A stretch of DNA of 64,000 bases from Agrilactobacillus yilanensis (GTDB lineage Bacteria; Bacillota; Bacilli; Lactobacillales; Lactobacillaceae). Shown piece after piece: positions 43,026-52,476 of the stretch. Positions within the stretch are counted from its first letter, which is position 1, and each line of letters begins with the position of its first letter. Location: the NCBI RefSeq assembly GCF_003946725.1, contig NZ_RHOY01000015.1:17939-81938 (forward strand), given 5' to 3'. The notes beneath the pieces were generated by a model. The model saw only the letters and a program-made list of their open reading frames with translations. It made no database searches and had not been told where the DNA came from. Made by a program: the position numbers and the translations under genes.

Positions 43026-43864
43026 TCCCGTTCACCACTATCATCAGCTTGTAGCGAAATATCACGTACTGATAACACTTGCTCAAGTTCTTGTGTAAGC
43101 TGTGCTTCTGCACCATGTGTGGCGTAGTCTCCCAATGGTAGCCGGCGGGGCTTACCATGAATAATGGCATCAACGATCGCTGCCGCAATTTTCTGTGGAT
43201 TTCCTGGTTCATGTCCAGCACCATCTCGGGTACCAGTAATCATATCTTCAAATTGCCGGTAGTCTGACAGCGTCGGGATGACATGTTTACCAGAGCGTCC
43301 AGCCCAGTTGGTGCGAGCACCACTTGGCTCGATCAACATAACATCAATTCCCAAGTCGGCGATTTCTTGACGCAACGCCTCGCTGAGTCCTTCCACAGCA
43401 TACTTAGACGCACTGTAATAGCCTAAGGTCGGTAGGCTCGTCAAGCCGAGGACAGAAGAAATATTGGCAACCGTACCAGAACGTTGTGCACGCATCAACG
43501 GTAATACTGCCTTAGTCACATTGACAAGACCAAAGAAATTAACATCGAATAGCTGCCGTACATCGTCTTCATTGCCTTCTTCAATCGTCGAAAAATAGCC
43601 TAAACCAGCATTGTTCACCAACACATCAACATGTGCAAACTTGGATTTTGCTGCAGTGACCATCGCCTGAATCTGTTCTAGATTCGTGACGTCTACGATG
43701 GCTTTCATAATCTGACCATGATCGAATGAATCTAAATAGTTCAGATCATTTAGATGCCGTGCAGTTGCAATCAGATTGGTATGCGCTCGCTGAGCAATGA
43801 TGGTTGCCAATTCCTTACCAAAACCACTAGAGGTACCGGTAATCAGCCATGTTTGATCAGTCAT
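43022..43864 (-). CDS. Short-chain dehydrogenase/reductase (cargo)
   Basis: 280 residues. Classical SDR motifs: nucleotide site TGTSSGFGKELA, NNAGLGYF, catalytic Ser in NISSVLG, and YSASKYAVEG (Y-x-x-x-K). Length and C-terminus suit the family of retinol-dehydrogenase-like oxidoreductases. Starts 8 bases inside the SRPBCC gene, ends 4 bases inside the MFS gene: a tightly coupled operon. Substrate unknown. Confidence 0.92.
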   Translation of the reverse strand: MTDQTWLITGTSSGFGKELATIIAQRAHTNLIATARHLNDLNYLDSFDHGQIMKAIVDVTNLEQIQAMVTAAKSKFAHVDVLVNNAGLGYFSTIEEGNEDDVRQLFDVNFFGLVNVTKAVLPLMRAQRSGTVANISSVLGLTSLPTLGYYSASKYAVEGLSEALRQEIADLGIDVMLIEPSGARTNWAGRSGKHVIPTLSDYRQFEDMITGTRDGAGHEPGNPQKIAAAIVDAIIHGKPRRLPLGDYATHGAEAQLTQELEQVLSVRDISLQADDSGERD

Positions 43865-44381
43865 TCATGGCCTCCATTTCCTTGTGAGCAGCTTGGGCCA
43901 AACCGTCCAGCCATGCTTGATGACCGTTAAGCATCGGATTTGGATTCTGACTGGCAAGGTCTTGAGCGGGCTTCCCGATTTGTGATTCTTGCGTTAAGAT
44001 ACGAATACGACCATCGGTGAGCTTCTCAATCAAGAAAGCATGATAAACATCGAACTGGGTATCGGCATCACCGTTTTGCCAGCCATGCCACGCCAGCCGT
44101 GCCACTTGGCCGTCGGTAGGCGCAACCAGTTCCATGACCTGTGCATCGATTGGAAAACCAAAGGTGTCAAAACGGAAATGCTCCGCAAACTTGAGATTGG
44201 TGGTTGACTTGTCATCTAAGACTATATTATCGGCGTTATCGTAATAAGTCGGCCACTTACTGGAATCGACTAAATTGCGCCATACTGCTTCGATCGTGAC
44301 GCCGGTAACGTAGACCTCATTAGAAACAAAATTATCAGTAGTGCCGGGAAAGAATGGTGCAGACCAGTTAATAGACTTCAT
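43857..44381 (-). CDS. SRPBCC-domain protein (cargo)
   Basis: 174 residues of the START/Bet v1-like type: a polyketide-cyclase-like N-terminus (VTGVTIEAVWRNLVDSSKWPTYYDNADNI) and a beta-rich centre forming a hydrophobic pocket. First gene of the SRPBCC-SDR-MFS unit, divergent from a LysR gene 118 bases away, which is likely its regulator. It may bind the ligand handled by the SDR. Confidence 0.8.
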   Translation of the reverse strand: MKSINWSAPFFPGTTDNFVSNEVYVTGVTIEAVWRNLVDSSKWPTYYDNADNIVLDDKSTTNLKFAEHFRFDTFGFPIDAQVMELVAPTDGQVARLAWHGWQNGDADTQFDVYHAFLIEKLTDGRIRILTQESQIGKPAQDLASQNPNPMLNGHQAWLDGLAQAAHKEMEAMND

Positions 44382-44499
44382 ATTGTTGCCTCCTGTTTTC
44401 TTACTAGAAATAAGTATGTACTCATATTACTGAGATCGAAGAACAGTGGCAATAATGATTCGCCGATGCGTTATTCCATACCGTAATAAGGAGAAAAAC

Positions 44500-45378
44500 A
44501 TGGATCCACTTAAACTCATTACTTTTCTTGACCTCGCAGAAACGCTTAGTTACACCGAAACTGCTGAGCGCCTGTATATCTCACAGGCCACCGTCTCAAA
44601 ACATATCTTAGCTTTGGAAAAATCACTAGATGTCGCTTTGTTTATTCGTGATCACCATTCGGTCAAATTAACTGATGTCGGTAAGACACTGATTCCTTTA
44701 GCTAAGCGAGTCGTGACCGCAAACGACGACCTTTTACACGGTATCGATCAGGTCAAAGAAAATCGTGAGCTGACCTTAAATATTCATACGATTCCATCGA
44801 TCGGACAATATCCCGCATTTTCCTTGATCACTGATTTCATGAAGCAGTACCCAGAAGTCAGGCTCAATCTTGCAGAAGCCGAAGCGGAAACTTTGGTGCC
44901 TTCGCTTGAACGCCACACGAGTGACATCGTCTTCATGCGAATATTTGATCTTGCCAAATGTCACTACGATCGCCTAGTCCAAGCCACTGATCACTTTGTC
45001 GTGGTGTTACCGAAAACACATCAACTGGCAAACCGCCAAACCGTTTCAATGGCTGAACTAGCTGGTGAGTCTTTCTTACAGCTAGACGAAACCACGAACC
45101 TCTACGAACCCGCAATGCGGCTGATCCGCAGCGTTGATCCCGACACCGAAGTACAATATAAAGGTAAGCATATCGACTTGATCCTCGACATGATCAAAGG
45201 CGGACTTGGGGTGTCAATCGTGATGGCCAACTCTGTTCACTTACAGGATCATGCTGATTTGGTTGCCGTCTCACTGACCCCAGAGGTCAAGAGCCTGCTA
45301 GCCTTCGTTCGGCCACTACGCAACCACTCGAAGGCGAGTCAAATGTTTTGGGACTATTGTCAACAACACGCCAAATAG
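44500..45378 (+). CDS. LysR family transcriptional regulator (cargo)
   Basis: 292 residues from ATG 44500, with AAGGAG upstream; the upstream frame to 44446 is dropped. HTH LSYTETAERLYISQATVSKHILALEKSLDVALF, then an effector-binding region. Divergent from the SRPBCC-SDR-MFS operon. Its TAG stop is part of a 20-bp terminator stem shared with the convergent aldolase gene. Confidence 0.9.
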   Translation: MDPLKLITFLDLAETLSYTETAERLYISQATVSKHILALEKSLDVALFIRDHHSVKLTDVGKTLIPLAKRVVTANDDLLHGIDQVKENRELTLNIHTIPSIGQYPAFSLITDFMKQYPEVRLNLAEAEAETLVPSLERHTSDIVFMRIFDLAKCHYDRLVQATDHFVVVLPKTHQLANRQTVSMAELAGESFLQLDETTNLYEPAMRLIRSVDPDTEVQYKGKHIDLILDMIKGGLGVSIVMANSVHLQDHADLVAVSLTPEVKSLLAFVRPLRNHSKASQMFWDYCQQHAK

Positions 45379-45426
45379 CACAAAAACGGTATGCAAAGGT
45401 AATTTCTGCATACCGTTTTTGTGCTA
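45376..45426. terminator. Perfect 20-bp bidirectional terminator made of both stop codons
   Basis: 45376-45395 and 45407-45426 are exact inverse complements (arms start TAGCACAAAAACGG). The left arm begins with the TAG of the LysR gene, the right arm ends with the TAG of the minus-strand aldolase gene. Confidence 0.93.
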
Positions 45427-46308
45427 TTGAAAAAGTAGCTCAAGCATTCGGCTTTTCTGCTTTGAATCAAGTGGTAGGCCACTACGACTGATTGGCTCCA
45501 CAGCGCAACCCTTGGCCGCCATGGCAGTTTTAATTGTACTGGGGAAACCCGGCATAATCTCAAATAGCCCCATTAGGCGATCTAGTTGTTGCTGGTAACG
45601 TGCGACCAGCGCTAGATCATGCGCTTTGAATGCGCGCATCAAATCACTGGCAAGTTCAGGCACAACGTTAGCAAGTGCCCCGATACCACCAGCGCCGCCA
45701 GAAAGAACATTCCGCACAACATTTTCATCAAATCCCGCATAGATCTCAAAATCTGGATACTTTGGCAAGATGGTTTGTAACAGTCGCCGTGTATGCGCCA
45801 TGTCGGAAACAGTATCCTTAAAGCCACAAATATTATTATGATGTGCTTTTAGCCGCAGTACTGTTTCTGGTTCAATGTCATTACCAGTTCGATCAGGAAA
45901 GTTATACAAATAAATTTTTGCGTCAGCCGCAGTTGCAACCTGCGCATAGTAATCGTAAATCTCCTCTTGATTCATGCTCAGATAGTAAGGTGTAATCACA
46001 ATCAACTCACGCGCACCACGTTTGACCGCATATTTTGAAAGTGTTAGGGCGTCTTGGGTGGAATCCGCACCGGTTCCAATCATTACACGGCACTGTTGCT
46101 GAATCACACTAAAAGCATAATCGATCATCTGCTTACGTTCGTCCATTGATAATGACCAAAACTCACCAGCGCTGCCCATCACGACAAAGCCATCAATACC
46201 AGCTTCAATCTGACGGTTCACAATATTGTCCAACGCATCAAGGTCTAGCTGACCATTACGGTCAAACGGTGTCACCAGTGGGGTCAAATATTGAATATGT
46301 TCAACCAT
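45424..46308 (-). CDS. DapA/NanA-family class I aldolase (cargo)
   Basis: 294 residues from ATG 46308, which lies 8 bases inside the dehydrogenase gene; the longer frame is rejected. TIM barrel with GSAGEFWSLSMDER, catalytic Tyr in YLYNFPDRTG and Schiff-base Lys in ICGFKDT. Family members split or form pyruvate-containing bonds (dihydrodipicolinate, sialic acid, KDG and others). Not needed for lysine synthesis here by context; a catabolic aldolase working with the dehydrogenase is more likely. Confidence 0.85.
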   Translation of the reverse strand: MVEHIQYLTPLVTPFDRNGQLDLDALDNIVNRQIEAGIDGFVVMGSAGEFWSLSMDERKQMIDYAFSVIQQQCRVMIGTGADSTQDALTLSKYAVKRGARELIVITPYYLSMNQEEIYDYYAQVATAADAKIYLYNFPDRTGNDIEPETVLRLKAHHNNICGFKDTVSDMAHTRRLLQTILPKYPDFEIYAGFDENVVRNVLSGGAGGIGALANVVPELASDLMRAFKAHDLALVARYQQQLDRLMGLFEIMPGFPSTIKTAMAAKGCAVEPISRSGLPLDSKQKSRMLELLFQ

Positions 46309-47299
46309 TAGCAACACCTTGCGTGACGACAATTTTGCCGACTGTTTGATTGCTAGATAACAGTGCATGTGCTTTGTCAACGTTCGCAGCAGTAATGCCA
46401 CCGTTAAACTGTGCCGTCGTGGTACTTTTTACCGTACCCTGATCCAAAAACGCTGCCAAAGTACGTAATAACGCCCCTTGACTGGACATATCGTAGCCAT
46501 ATTGTGACTTAGTAAACATCAACTCCCAATCCAAGCTGACCGACTTTGCTTGTAGCTGATCAGTTGGAAATGTTGTGCCTGCACGATTTATGTTTACAAT
46601 GTGCCCAAAGGGTCGAACAAGTGCAATGGATTCATCAACATAACTACCGGCATTAAAAAGATTCACGATCGTATCGACATATTTGATTCCGAGTGCATGT
46701 ATTTCAGCTTCAATGTCATCGTGATAGTCAACAGGAAAATCGACACCATGTTCACGTAACCACGAATGATTCTTAGGACTAGCCGTTGCGATGACAGTAT
46801 AGCCCAGCCAATGCGCAAGTTGTGTCAGAACCGATCCAACACCACCGGCACCATTAATGATCAGAAGCGACTTTCCTTCTGCTACACCAGCCACGAGTTT
46901 ATTGCCTAATTTGTCGTGCAAAATCTCCATTGCGGTCAGACCCGTCAACGGCATCGCGGCAACCTGCGCATCGTCAAGACTTTGTGGCGCCAAAGCGACA
47001 AGTCTTTGATCGACCGCGTGATATTCAGCAAAAGTTCCTTGCCAACTAGCATCACCGGCATAATAAACTCGTTGACCAACAGCTAGATTAGACACCTTTT
47101 CGCCCAGTGCTGCAACTGTTCCAACGGCGTCGTAGCCAAGCACTTCTCCGACATGGTTGCCACCCTGCCGACGCTTATAATCTACCGGATTTACCGAAAC
47201 AGCCGCCACTTCGACCAGGACATCATGGGCTTCAAGTATCGGCATGTTAATTTCAACATCTTGCAATACTCCTTGCTTGCTAACTTGAACAGCTTTCAT
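46301..47299 (-). CDS. Zinc-type alcohol dehydrogenase/quinone oxidoreductase (cargo)
   Basis: 332 residues from ATG 47299 (second ATG of the pair, with AGGAGG at spacing 6). MDR fold: GroES-like N-terminus (VSVNPVDYKRRQGG), NADPH-binding INGAGGVGSVLTQLAHWLGY, and no zinc-ligand cluster. It resembles the zinc-free quinone oxidoreductase group (ZADH-like). Coupled to the aldolase gene by an 8-base overlap. Confidence 0.9.
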   Translation of the reverse strand: MKAVQVSKQGVLQDVEINMPILEAHDVLVEVAAVSVNPVDYKRRQGGNHVGEVLGYDAVGTVAALGEKVSNLAVGQRVYYAGDASWQGTFAEYHAVDQRLVALAPQSLDDAQVAAMPLTGLTAMEILHDKLGNKLVAGVAEGKSLLIINGAGGVGSVLTQLAHWLGYTVIATASPKNHSWLREHGVDFPVDYHDDIEAEIHALGIKYVDTIVNLFNAGSYVDESIALVRPFGHIVNINRAGTTFPTDQLQAKSVSLDWELMFTKSQYGYDMSSQGALLRTLAAFLDQGTVKSTTTAQFNGGITAANVDKAHALLSSNQTVGKIVVTQGVANG

Positions 47300-47329
47300 T
47301 GTCATCCTCCTGATATTGTTGATAACAAC

Positions 47330-47397
47330 ATTGTAAAATCGCCAAAGCGATAGCTCAAATCAGGTTATGCAGAAGGTTATTCAATAACCGAATAACC
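47330..47397 (-). promoter_or_regulatory. Promoter and palindromic operator of the dehydrogenase-aldolase unit
   Basis: TTGAGC (47358-47353), spacer 17, TACAAT (47335-47330). Upstream, GGTTATTC (47375-47382) and GAATAACC (47390-47397) form an inverted repeat, with GGTTATTCAATAACC nested inside it. The centre is near -63, an activator-like place. Confidence 0.6.
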
Positions 47398-47447
47398 GTA
47401 GTAACACATCGCAGAGCTCTTGCCGCACCACAACGACTTTATGATGG

Positions 47448-48062
47448 TCACAACTGCACGTTGATACCTAGCACATCATATGGAGATAGATACAAGGCTC
47501 GCATTATTACTTTTGAAAGTTCGCTTTGAGACAATGAATCCTCATTGGAGAGCCATGTAAAAACGACTGACATGATGGCATTAGTGATTATGCACAACGC
47601 ATATTTTTGCGGCAAGTCATTTCTAAATATTGCAGCCCCCTTAACTCGTTTTAGTTCGCTCAAGATTGATTTTTGAAGCAAAGCTGTAATCGAGTTAGCG
47701 AAAGCCGGGTCACCATTGGGGCCAAAAAGAAAGCTAAGAATCGCTTTGTTCTCGGCCGCAAAAGCAACAATATCCTCTATCACAGGGTACGGTTGACCGA
47801 CACTCAAATCTTGATAGTTCATAGTACCATCAATTCCCGCATCCAACATCGACTGAAACTTGGAAGAAATACTATTCTTAATTTTCGTTACCAAATCATC
47901 CTTATCAAGGTAGTGCAAATAAAAGGTTCCTCGACTAATCCCACTAAGACGGGTTAAATCACTCACCGTAATTTGATTTAATGATTTAGTTCTCCCCACG
48001 GTGACTAGTGCGTTCAAGATAGCTGCATCAGTCTGCGCAATTCGTTCTTGATGTGTTGGCAT
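47448..48062 (-). CDS. TetR/AcrR family repressor (cargo)
   Basis: 204 residues. HTH near the N-terminus (LNQITVSDLTRLSGISRGTFYLHYLDKDDLVTKI), then a helical ligand-binding domain of the TetR_C type. Divergent from the ABC exporter genes, with 129 bases between, so it probably represses them. Ribosome site GGAGGTTGAC. Confidence 0.92.
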   Translation of the reverse strand: MPTHQERIAQTDAAILNALVTVGRTKSLNQITVSDLTRLSGISRGTFYLHYLDKDDLVTKIKNSISSKFQSMLDAGIDGTMNYQDLSVGQPYPVIEDIVAFAAENKAILSFLFGPNGDPAFANSITALLQKSILSELKRVKGAAIFRNDLPQKYALCIITNAIMSVVFTWLSNEDSLSQSELSKVIMRALYLSPYDVLGINVQL

Positions 48063-48191
48063 GTCAACCTCCTCTGTTTAATTGACACTTTTCAAATAAG
48101 TGGTCATAGAATTCAGCAAGCCGTGTGCTTTAATAATTGGGTAGTTTGATTAACACGTTATCCATTATTATCCGGCTGGAGGGAAAAATCA

Positions 48192-48896
48192 ATGACATCT
48201 TTCATCTCAGTACAAAATGAAACCAAAATATATGGTAGTGGCGATCACGCTGTTACCGCTAACAAAAATATCAGCTTTGAAATTGCTCCTGGTGAACTAA
48301 CTATCATTCTCGGCGCGTCTGGTGCCGGTAAGTCAACGTTACTCAACGTGCTTGGTGGAATGGATCATCTGACCAGTGGCACGGTAAATGTGAATGGGGT
48401 TGAGCTTGGCGAACTTGATTCACGTGGTTTAACCACTTACCGACGCAAGCAAGTCGGCTTTGTTTTCCAGTTCTACAATTTGGTGCAAAACTTAACGACG
48501 ATTGAAAATGTTGAATTAGCAGCCGAAATTGCAGATCAAGCCATGCCAGCCGAAGAAGCCTTAACTGCTGTCGGCCTAGAGAAGCGTACCCAAAACTTCC
48601 CCGCCCAACTTTCAGGCGGTGAGCAACAACGCGTCGCGATTGCTCGCGCGATTGCGAAGAATCCTGATTTATTATTGGCTGATGAACCAACTGGCGCGCT
48701 GGACTATCACACGGGCAAAAAGATTTTACAATTATTTCAGGATTTCACGCGTAAGTCCGGTAAGAACGTGATTATTGTCACCCATAATTCAATGATTCGA
48801 CCAATGGCTGATCATGTTATCGAAATAGCTGATGGTCAAGTAAAAGCAGACACCCGCAACGAGAATCCAACTCCGGTTGCTGAACTAGAATGGTAG
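48192..48896 (+). CDS. ABC transporter ATP-binding protein, MacB/FtsE type (cargo)
   Basis: 234 residues. Walker [11 protein letters not shown] loop [12 protein letters not shown], signature LSGGEQQR, Walker [13 protein letters not shown], and H loop VTHN. Type VII (FtsX-like) exporter ATPase. Followed after 10 bases by its permease gene. Controlled probably by the divergent TetR. Confidence 0.95.
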   Translation: MTSFISVQNETKIYGSGDHAVTANKNISFEIAPGELTIILGASGAGKSTLLNVLGGMDHLTSGTVNVNGVELGELDSRGLTTYRRKQVGFVFQFYNLVQNLTTIENVELAAEIADQAMPAEEALTAVGLEKRTQNFPAQLSGGEQQRVAIARAIAKNPDLLLADEPTGALDYHTGKKILQLFQDFTRKSGKNVIIVTHNSMIRPMADHVIEIADGQVKADTRNENPTPVAELEW

Positions 48897-48906
48897 GTGA
48901 TAACTG

Positions 48907-51624
48907 ATGAAAATGCTAAACAAAAATATTGCGCGTGAATTTAAAATGTCTCTTGCACGGTATATCTCGGTATCAGCGCTTTTGATGCTGGGCGTTTTCG
49001 TCTTAATTGGGCTTAACGTCACCGGGCCAAATATGCGAAACACCGCTCAGACCGCTTACAGTACCGAGCATCTTGCAGATGCTAAAGTGACATCGATCGT
49101 GAGCTTGAGTGCAAAAGATCAAACGACGATTGAAAACCTTGCGGGCATCAAAAAGACCGAATTCGGCTATACAACGGACACTGCGATCAAGAACACCAAG
49201 CACGCGCTGCGTGTTCAAAGTAATCCCAAATCATTGTCGAAATTAACCATCACCAGAGGACACAAGGCAACTACTGCTAAGCAAATTGTGTTAAGTGACA
49301 AGCTTCGCAGCCAATACAAACTCGGTGATCATATTACCCTAGCCGCCGGTAAGACTAATGGTAGCACTGGGCTGACGCACCAAACATTTACCGTCGTTGG
49401 CTTTGCAACCTCAACAGAGTATCTCAAGAAGGACAACCTCGGTTCGACAAGCCTTGGCAGCGGCACTTTATACGGTTTTGCCTATACAACTACTGGGGCT
49501 TTTTCTAGCAACGAGCCCAATGTTGCCCGATTAGCATTTACGAATTCCAAAGGCGCAGCATATTCCACGGCCTATGAACAACATGCGACCGAGCAAGTGG
49601 ATAAGCTGCAAAAGAAACTTAACCGACGCAATCGGACGCGCGTCGCAAAACTTCGCCAAGATTTAACCAAACAAATTAACGACGCTGAAACGAATATTAC
49701 CAAAAACACAACGGCCATCGCCAACGCAGAAACAGCGCTCTCTGCTGCGCAATCGCAACTAGATACCCAAATGACCCAAGCTAAAGCCGCTCAATCCTCG
49801 AGTGCCATTGCGACGTTGACGATCAAACAGCAAGCGCTGGATCAGCAGCAAGCGAAATTGAAGACGCAAAAGCAGACCCTCAAGGATGCAAAAGGTAAGC
49901 TGGCAGAAGCCAAGTCCTCAATGCGTCAGTTAAACGATGTAACGCTAACGATTGCTAGCCGTAACGACTTCAACGATGGTTACAATAATTATGGCGAAGA
50001 TGCCGAGCGCATTGACGCACTAGGCAAGTCTTTCCCTGCATTTTTCTTCCTGATTGCAATCTTGGTCAGCTTCACTACAATGCGTCGAATGGTTGAAGAA
50101 AAGCGTATTGAGATGGGGACTTTACGCGCACTTGGATACACTAAAGGCGAAGTCATGCGCGAATTCCTTGTTTACAGCGTCACCACCGCAGTCACAGGTA
50201 CAGTGCTTGGCAGTATTCTCGGGTTGCTAGTGTTACCACGAATCATTTTTCGAGCGTACACCGCAAACTTTAATTTCTCAAGTTTACAACTAGCTTTACA
50301 TCCCGAATTCATTACCGCTGGATTCGCGCTCGCTTTATCCTCAACAGTATTGGCATCTTGGTTAGCTGCGCATTCTTCTCTAAAAACAATCACTGCCGAT
50401 TTAATGTTGCCAAAGCCTCCCGTAAGTGGTTCGCGAATTTTGCTGGAACGTATCACGCCAATCTGGAAAAAAATGAGTTTTTCTCATAAAGTCACTGCGC
50501 GTAACCTATTCCGCTATAAAGGACGTATGTTTATGACCATCATTGGGGTTGCAGGTGCCACCGCATTGATGATCACCGGATTTGGCATTCGCGATTCACT
50601 AAACACAATTATTGATCGCCAGTTTAGCCAAATTAGCCAGTACGATCTCGTTACCGTATACAATCCCAATGCGGAAAAAAGTGAGGTCACCTCTGCTCGA
50701 GAGACTATTACTAAATCAAACGCTGTCAAGCAGTACAGCTCGGCTTACTTTGCCAGCATTTACGCAACAGATAGCGATTCTAACTCGCGTGAAGACATCT
50801 CTCTAATTGTCCCAAGTTCAGCCTCTCAACTTGATCGATATATCAAATTGAGGGACTACAAGACAAATAAAAAGATGACCCTCAGCAATAATGGCGCAAT
50901 CGTATCGCAAAAACTCGCTAAGCTTCAAAATGTTAATGTCGGTGGCACATTCACAATCAAAGACACCGATGGTACCAGTCACAAAATAGTGGTATCCGGT
51001 ATCACAAAGATGTATGCGGGACACTCCATCTACATGAGCAAAGCATATTACAATCGGGTTTACGACACTAAAGTCACCGCTAACTCATATCTAGTGACGT
51101 TGAAACATGCGACTACCAAATCTGTGAATGCATTTGCTGCCAAATTCAACCGAACAGCAGCAGCTGTCCAAACCGTCCAGTCTCAAGATACCAAGAAAAC
51201 TATCACTAACATCTTGAGTAATCTGAACAACCTAATTCTTGTTTTGGTGCTTAGCGCTTCGCTACTCTCGCTGGTCGTACTATACACGCTAACCAACATC
51301 AATGTGTCAGAGCGTGTTCGTGAATTATCAACGCTCAAAGTGCTCGGCTTCTACCCTAATGAAGTACTGATGTATATCTATCGTGAAACCAATATTCTTA
51401 CGGAAGCGGGTATCCTTGTTGGTATTGGTGTGGGTTATGCTTTTCACGCCTACATTATGGCGCTACTCCCTCCCGCAACCGCAATGGTAGCGCCTGGCCT
51501 AACTTGGATCAACATTCTTATTTCCGTCGGTTTAACAATCGTATTTTCTCTGGTCGTCATGTTTATGATGAACCGAAAGATTCAAAGTGTAGACATGCTA
51601 GAAGCTCTTAAATCTGTTGATTAG
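48907..51624 (+). CDS. FtsX-like ABC permease with large coiled-coil outer domain (cargo)
   Basis: 905 residues. Membrane helix near 15-38, then a large extracytoplasmic domain with a long coiled coil (about 250-340, with runs such as AETALSAAQSQLDTQ), three helices around the first FtsX domain (FPAFFFLIAILVSFTTMRRM...), a second FtsX domain with helices at the C-terminus. Such transporters use mechanotransmission to move peptides or lipids, or to respond to antimicrobial compounds. Function inferred from family; substrate unknown. Confidence 0.9.
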   Translation: MKMLNKNIAREFKMSLARYISVSALLMLGVFVLIGLNVTGPNMRNTAQTAYSTEHLADAKVTSIVSLSAKDQTTIENLAGIKKTEFGYTTDTAIKNTKHALRVQSNPKSLSKLTITRGHKATTAKQIVLSDKLRSQYKLGDHITLAAGKTNGSTGLTHQTFTVVGFATSTEYLKKDNLGSTSLGSGTLYGFAYTTTGAFSSNEPNVARLAFTNSKGAAYSTAYEQHATEQVDKLQKKLNRRNRTRVAKLRQDLTKQINDAETNITKNTTAIANAETALSAAQSQLDTQMTQAKAAQSSSAIATLTIKQQALDQQQAKLKTQKQTLKDAKGKLAEAKSSMRQLNDVTLTIASRNDFNDGYNNYGEDAERIDALGKSFPAFFFLIAILVSFTTMRRMVEEKRIEMGTLRALGYTKGEVMREFLVYSVTTAVTGTVLGSILGLLVLPRIIFRAYTANFNFSSLQLALHPEFITAGFALALSSTVLASWLAAHSSLKTITADLMLPKPPVSGSRILLERITPIWKKMSFSHKVTARNLFRYKGRMFMTIIGVAGATALMITGFGIRDSLNTIIDRQFSQISQYDLVTVYNPNAEKSEVTSARETITKSNAVKQYSSAYFASIYATDSDSNSREDISLIVPSSASQLDRYIKLRDYKTNKKMTLSNNGAIVSQKLAKLQNVNVGGTFTIKDTDGTSHKIVVSGITKMYAGHSIYMSKAYYNRVYDTKVTANSYLVTLKHATTKSVNAFAAKFNRTAAAVQTVQSQDTKKTITNILSNLNNLILVLVLSASLLSLVVLYTLTNINVSERVRELSTLKVLGFYPNEVLMYIYRETNILTEAGILVGIGVGYAFHAYIMALLPPATAMVAPGLTWINILISVGLTIVFSLVVMFMMNRKIQSVDMLEALKSVD

Positions 51625-51715
51625 TTTGTCGTTTCCCGTGGATGAACCCAACGAATTAGCAACACCAAGGTTCTTCCATGAGGACACCAGAAACTTATTA
51701 TGGACACCCTTAACG

Positions 51716-51750
51716 AACCGCCTAGCCTTCTGGCTTGGCGGTTTTGTTTT
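51716..51750 (+). terminator. Terminator of the ABC exporter operon
   Basis: AACCGCCTAGCC (51716-51727) pairs with GGCTTGGCGGTT (51732-51743), followed by TTGTTTT. Confidence 0.85.
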
Positions 51751-51861
51751 GCTCTTTTGTTGCTAAATTTCGGAAAAAATGAACTTCGGTTTCATTCCAG
51801 CTTTTTATTTCCGTCTGTATATGTGCCGAACGCAATTCACTTAGATCAGGAGGTCAGCATT

Positions 51862-52137
51862 ATGAGTAGTGAACGCGAAGTATCTCGAATGTTCATTCGA
51901 TACATGCAACAAGTTCTTCGCAATGAAAGAATTAACCAGCATCGTAAACACCTTAAAGACGTCAAAGAAACTCCGCTTGAGGAATGGCTACTGGAAGAAA
52001 TAGCCGAGCCATATCATATTGAAGGTTTTCTTCTAACTGACGACAAAGTGGCAAACTTGGAGAACTTCATCAAAAATGAGCGTCTTGCTACGCCATTACA
52101 ACCCTTTCCACAGTTAATACTACTACCCAGAACTTAA
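51862..52137 (+). CDS. Hypothetical protein, 91 residues, near the right end of the element
   Basis: ATG 51862 has AGGAGG at good spacing; the frame open to 51700 runs through the terminator and is rejected. Charged, helical (SSEREVSRMFIRYMQQVLRNERINQHRKHL...EEWLLEEI). No domain recognised. Its place just inside the right end suggests an element-borne gene. Confidence 0.65.
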   Translation: MSSEREVSRMFIRYMQQVLRNERINQHRKHLKDVKETPLEEWLLEEIAEPYHIEGFLLTDDKVANLENFIKNERLATPLQPFPQLILLPRT

Positions 52138-52476
52138 CGATGTGGAAATCTGCAGCCGTGCCGGCAAAAATAGTCAGGTGGGTGAACAAGAGGCGGCGAT
52201 GTGTGCTAGCGCGGATTAAGGAAGCATCCGAAAATATGTAATGAGTCAAGCGAATCTGATAAAATCCATGATAAAATCATATTTCAAACAAATAAGACCG
52301 CCAAAGTAACGGCAGTCTTCATCGTTGGGGTGGCACATCAGTGGCACACTTCAGCAGCAGTATATTTGATATTGGTATCGCAACACACGCCATAACGCGT
52401 ATTATCACTGGATTTTGTGAATTAATTGAACGAACAGATTATTTCCGAGGAAATAACCCGATAGGAGGCAGATATA
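52138..52476. other. Right end (attR candidate) and flank, no gene
   Basis: AAGAC-CGCC/GGC-AGTCTT hairpin at 52293-52318, then TGGCACATC at 52331 and TGGCACA at 52342 as arm-like sites, then the core candidate TTGATATT at 52366-52373. Outside it, TTATTTCC-GA-GGAAATAA (52439-52456) is a perfect small palindrome directly before the next ribosome site. Confidence 0.5.

Larger units (their letters stand above)
37888..52373. mobile_element. Integrated mobilizable element, about 14.5 kb
   Basis: Integrase, DUF3173, Rep_trans initiator, XRE regulators, an oriT-like tract and nine cargo genes lie between matched ends. TGGCACA arm-like sites are at both inner ends: two at the left (about 37910 and 37969), two at the right (52331 and 52342). 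An 8-bp direct repeat TTGATATT at 37888-37895 and 52366-52373 is the best core candidate but is short enough to be chance. Base composition is visibly richer in G+C than on either side. No conjugation genes are seen, so transfer would need a helper. Confidence 0.7.
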
